Source: Corallococcus sp. NCRR
Lineage (GTDB): Bacteria > Myxococcota > Myxococcia > Myxococcales > Myxococcaceae
NCBI RefSeq assembly: GCF_026965535.1
Contig: NZ_CP114039.1
Coordinates: forward strand, 1,240,001-1,304,000
Length of the DNA: 64,000 nucleotides
Reading direction: 5' to 3'
Notes under the pieces: model-generated
Told to the model about the DNA's origin: nothing
Seen by the model: only the letters and a program-made list of their open reading frames with translations
Databases searched by the model: none
Made by a program: the position numbers and the translations under genes
Shown: one piece after another, positions 63,245 through 64,000 of the stretch
Layout: each line of letters starts with the position of its first letter
Position numbering within the stretch: position 1 is the stretch's first letter

Positions 63245-64000
63245 TCACCCCCATTCGCCCCGGTAGGTCGGGACCTCTTCCACGACGCGCCCCCCGGAGA
63301 TGAGCAGCAGCGTGCGGAAGTGCTCGCACACCTCGCCTGCCTTCGCGTGCCGGAAGAACACCGGCGCGCCCAGGGGCAGCGGCACCGGGCCCGCGTACGC
63401 GATGGGCGTCTGCACCTCGCCCGCGCCCTCCAGCGGGAGGAGCTTCGCGCCCTCGGGGAGGTAGGGGACGGGCAGCTTGTCCACGCCCGCCGAGCCGGAG
63501 GCCACGAAGCCTCCCCCCTGGAGCGTGAAGAGGCCCGGGCCGGGACGCCGCGTGACGGGGATGGCGAACGCCACCGCGGGCTGATGCTGGAAGCCGCGAT
63601 AGCCGTCGAAGAGCGCGGGCGAGTACAGGCCGCTGCCCGCGGTGAGCTCCGTGACGCTCGCGTCCTCGCGGGTGGACTCCAGGCTGCCGGTGCCCCCGCC
63701 GTTCACGAAGCGCGGCGCGAACCCCGCTTCCTTCAGCGCGGCCACCACCGCCTGCCTGCGCGAGTGCACGCGGCCCACCGAGCCCCGCTTGAGCGCCCGG
63801 ATGACCACGTTCTTCGGTCCCGCGTGCGGCGCGGCGTCCGGCACGCCCGCGAGCTGCGCCTCGTAGCCCATGACGCCCGCGAGGAAGACCGCGTCCCCTT
63901 CCGCCGCGATGCTCCTCGCCACCGCCAGCGCGTCCTCCGGCGAGCGCACCGGCGAGCGGTGCACCCCGAAGCGCAGGCCCGGCAGGTCCACGGACAGGTC
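63245..64000 (-). CDS. PLP-dependent amino acid deaminase/aldolase (DSD1-like), C-terminal part only
   Basis: The 5' end lies beyond the window. The visible ~250 residues fit the alanine-racemase-N-fold group of D-serine dehydratase/D-threonine aldolase-like proteins. Features include VNGGGTGSLEST (phosphate-binding loop), SGLYSPALFDGYRGFQHQPA and the C-terminal metal-type residues in FFRHAKAGEVCEHF (the His and Cys pattern used for zinc in DSD1). The Lys that binds PLP would be in the missing N-terminal part. Orientation and a 4-bp gap to the lactone oxidase gene indicate an operon. The GTG at 63991 is probably internal. Confidence 0.8.
   Translation of the reverse strand, partial: DLSVDLPGLRFGVHRSPVRSPEDALAVARSIAAEGDAVFLAGVMGYEAQLAGVPDAAPHAGPKNVVIRALKRGSVGRVHSRRQAVVAALKEAGFAPRFVNGGGTGSLESTREDASVTELTAGSGLYSPALFDGYRGFQHQPAVAFAIPVTRRPGPGLFTLQGGGFVASGSAGVDKLPVPYLPEGAKLLPLEGAGEVQTPIAYAGPVPLPLGAPVFFRHAKAGEVCEHFRTLLLISGGRVVEEVPTYRGEWG

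Overview
The window is uniformly GC-rich chromosomal DNA whose gene content points to a myxobacterium of the Myxococcus/Corallococcus group. The evidence is the abundance of lipoproteins, multi-domain sensor kinases, an AglR-AglQ-AglS-like gliding-motor operon, sigma-54-type promoter sequence, a TonB receptor carrying its own TonB-like domain, and dense packing with many 4-bp stop/start overlaps. The species assignment is an inference. No rRNA, tRNA, CRISPR array or insertion sequence was recognised.

Region 1 (1-11576) is mostly ordinary accessory and metabolic genes: a truncated DUF3226 gene coupled to a DUF6986 aldolase-like gene, a zinc-ribbon membrane protein, a lipoprotein ending in a peptidase S74 chaperone domain, a DUF2804 protein, a NatA/NatB-type ABC exporter co-transcribed with a TAP-like hydrolase, an LEA-type lipoprotein, panD, a small lipoprotein and an EcsC-family protein. 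Region 2 (11590-14989) is the most unusual locus: one 1115-residue protein joining a trypsin-like protease, two Clp-N-like repeats and a membrane-spanning KAP P-loop NTPase. It is preceded by a 10-bp inverted repeat that runs into its ribosome-binding site, and its 5' part is less GC-rich than the surroundings.

Region 3 (15170-18292) has a MarR regulator, a membrane-anchored protein and a secreted EEP-fold nuclease/phosphatase. Region 4 (18428-26755) looks like an envelope metal-handling island: four paralogous lipoproteins sharing an H-x-C-x-H motif, a TonB-dependent receptor fused to a TonB-like domain, and two proteins sharing a GW motif. A similar 17-bp dyad (WTGCAAC-N3-RTTGCAW) sits before three of the lipoprotein genes and in the divergent receptor promoter. 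A Uma2-type gene interrupts the island.

Region 5 (26795-37491) contains thioredoxin and FKBP isomerase, a secreted barrel-like protein, NAD synthetase, a LON-domain protein, a VTT membrane protein, a hybrid histidine kinase, small proteins, a cold-shock protein and a front-end fatty acid desaturase. Region 6 (37491-45293) has phosphoglycolate phosphatase, the aglRQS-like operon, an orphan GspE N-terminal-domain gene behind a sigma-54-like promoter, and a kinase pair in which the upstream member has a HisKA domain but no ATPase domain.

Region 7 (45346-64000) holds a parallel beta-helix lipoprotein, glutaredoxin, an acyltransferase-like membrane protein, a long U32 protein (RlhA-like), a queuosine-precursor transporter, a two-gene pterin module (FolB-cupin fusion plus pteridine-reductase-like SDR), a methyltransferase, a Gre factor, several lipoproteins, a DUF4105 protein coupled to a Ser-rich repeat lipoprotein, and a sugar-lactone oxidase next to a truncated PLP-type amino acid deaminase/aldolase.
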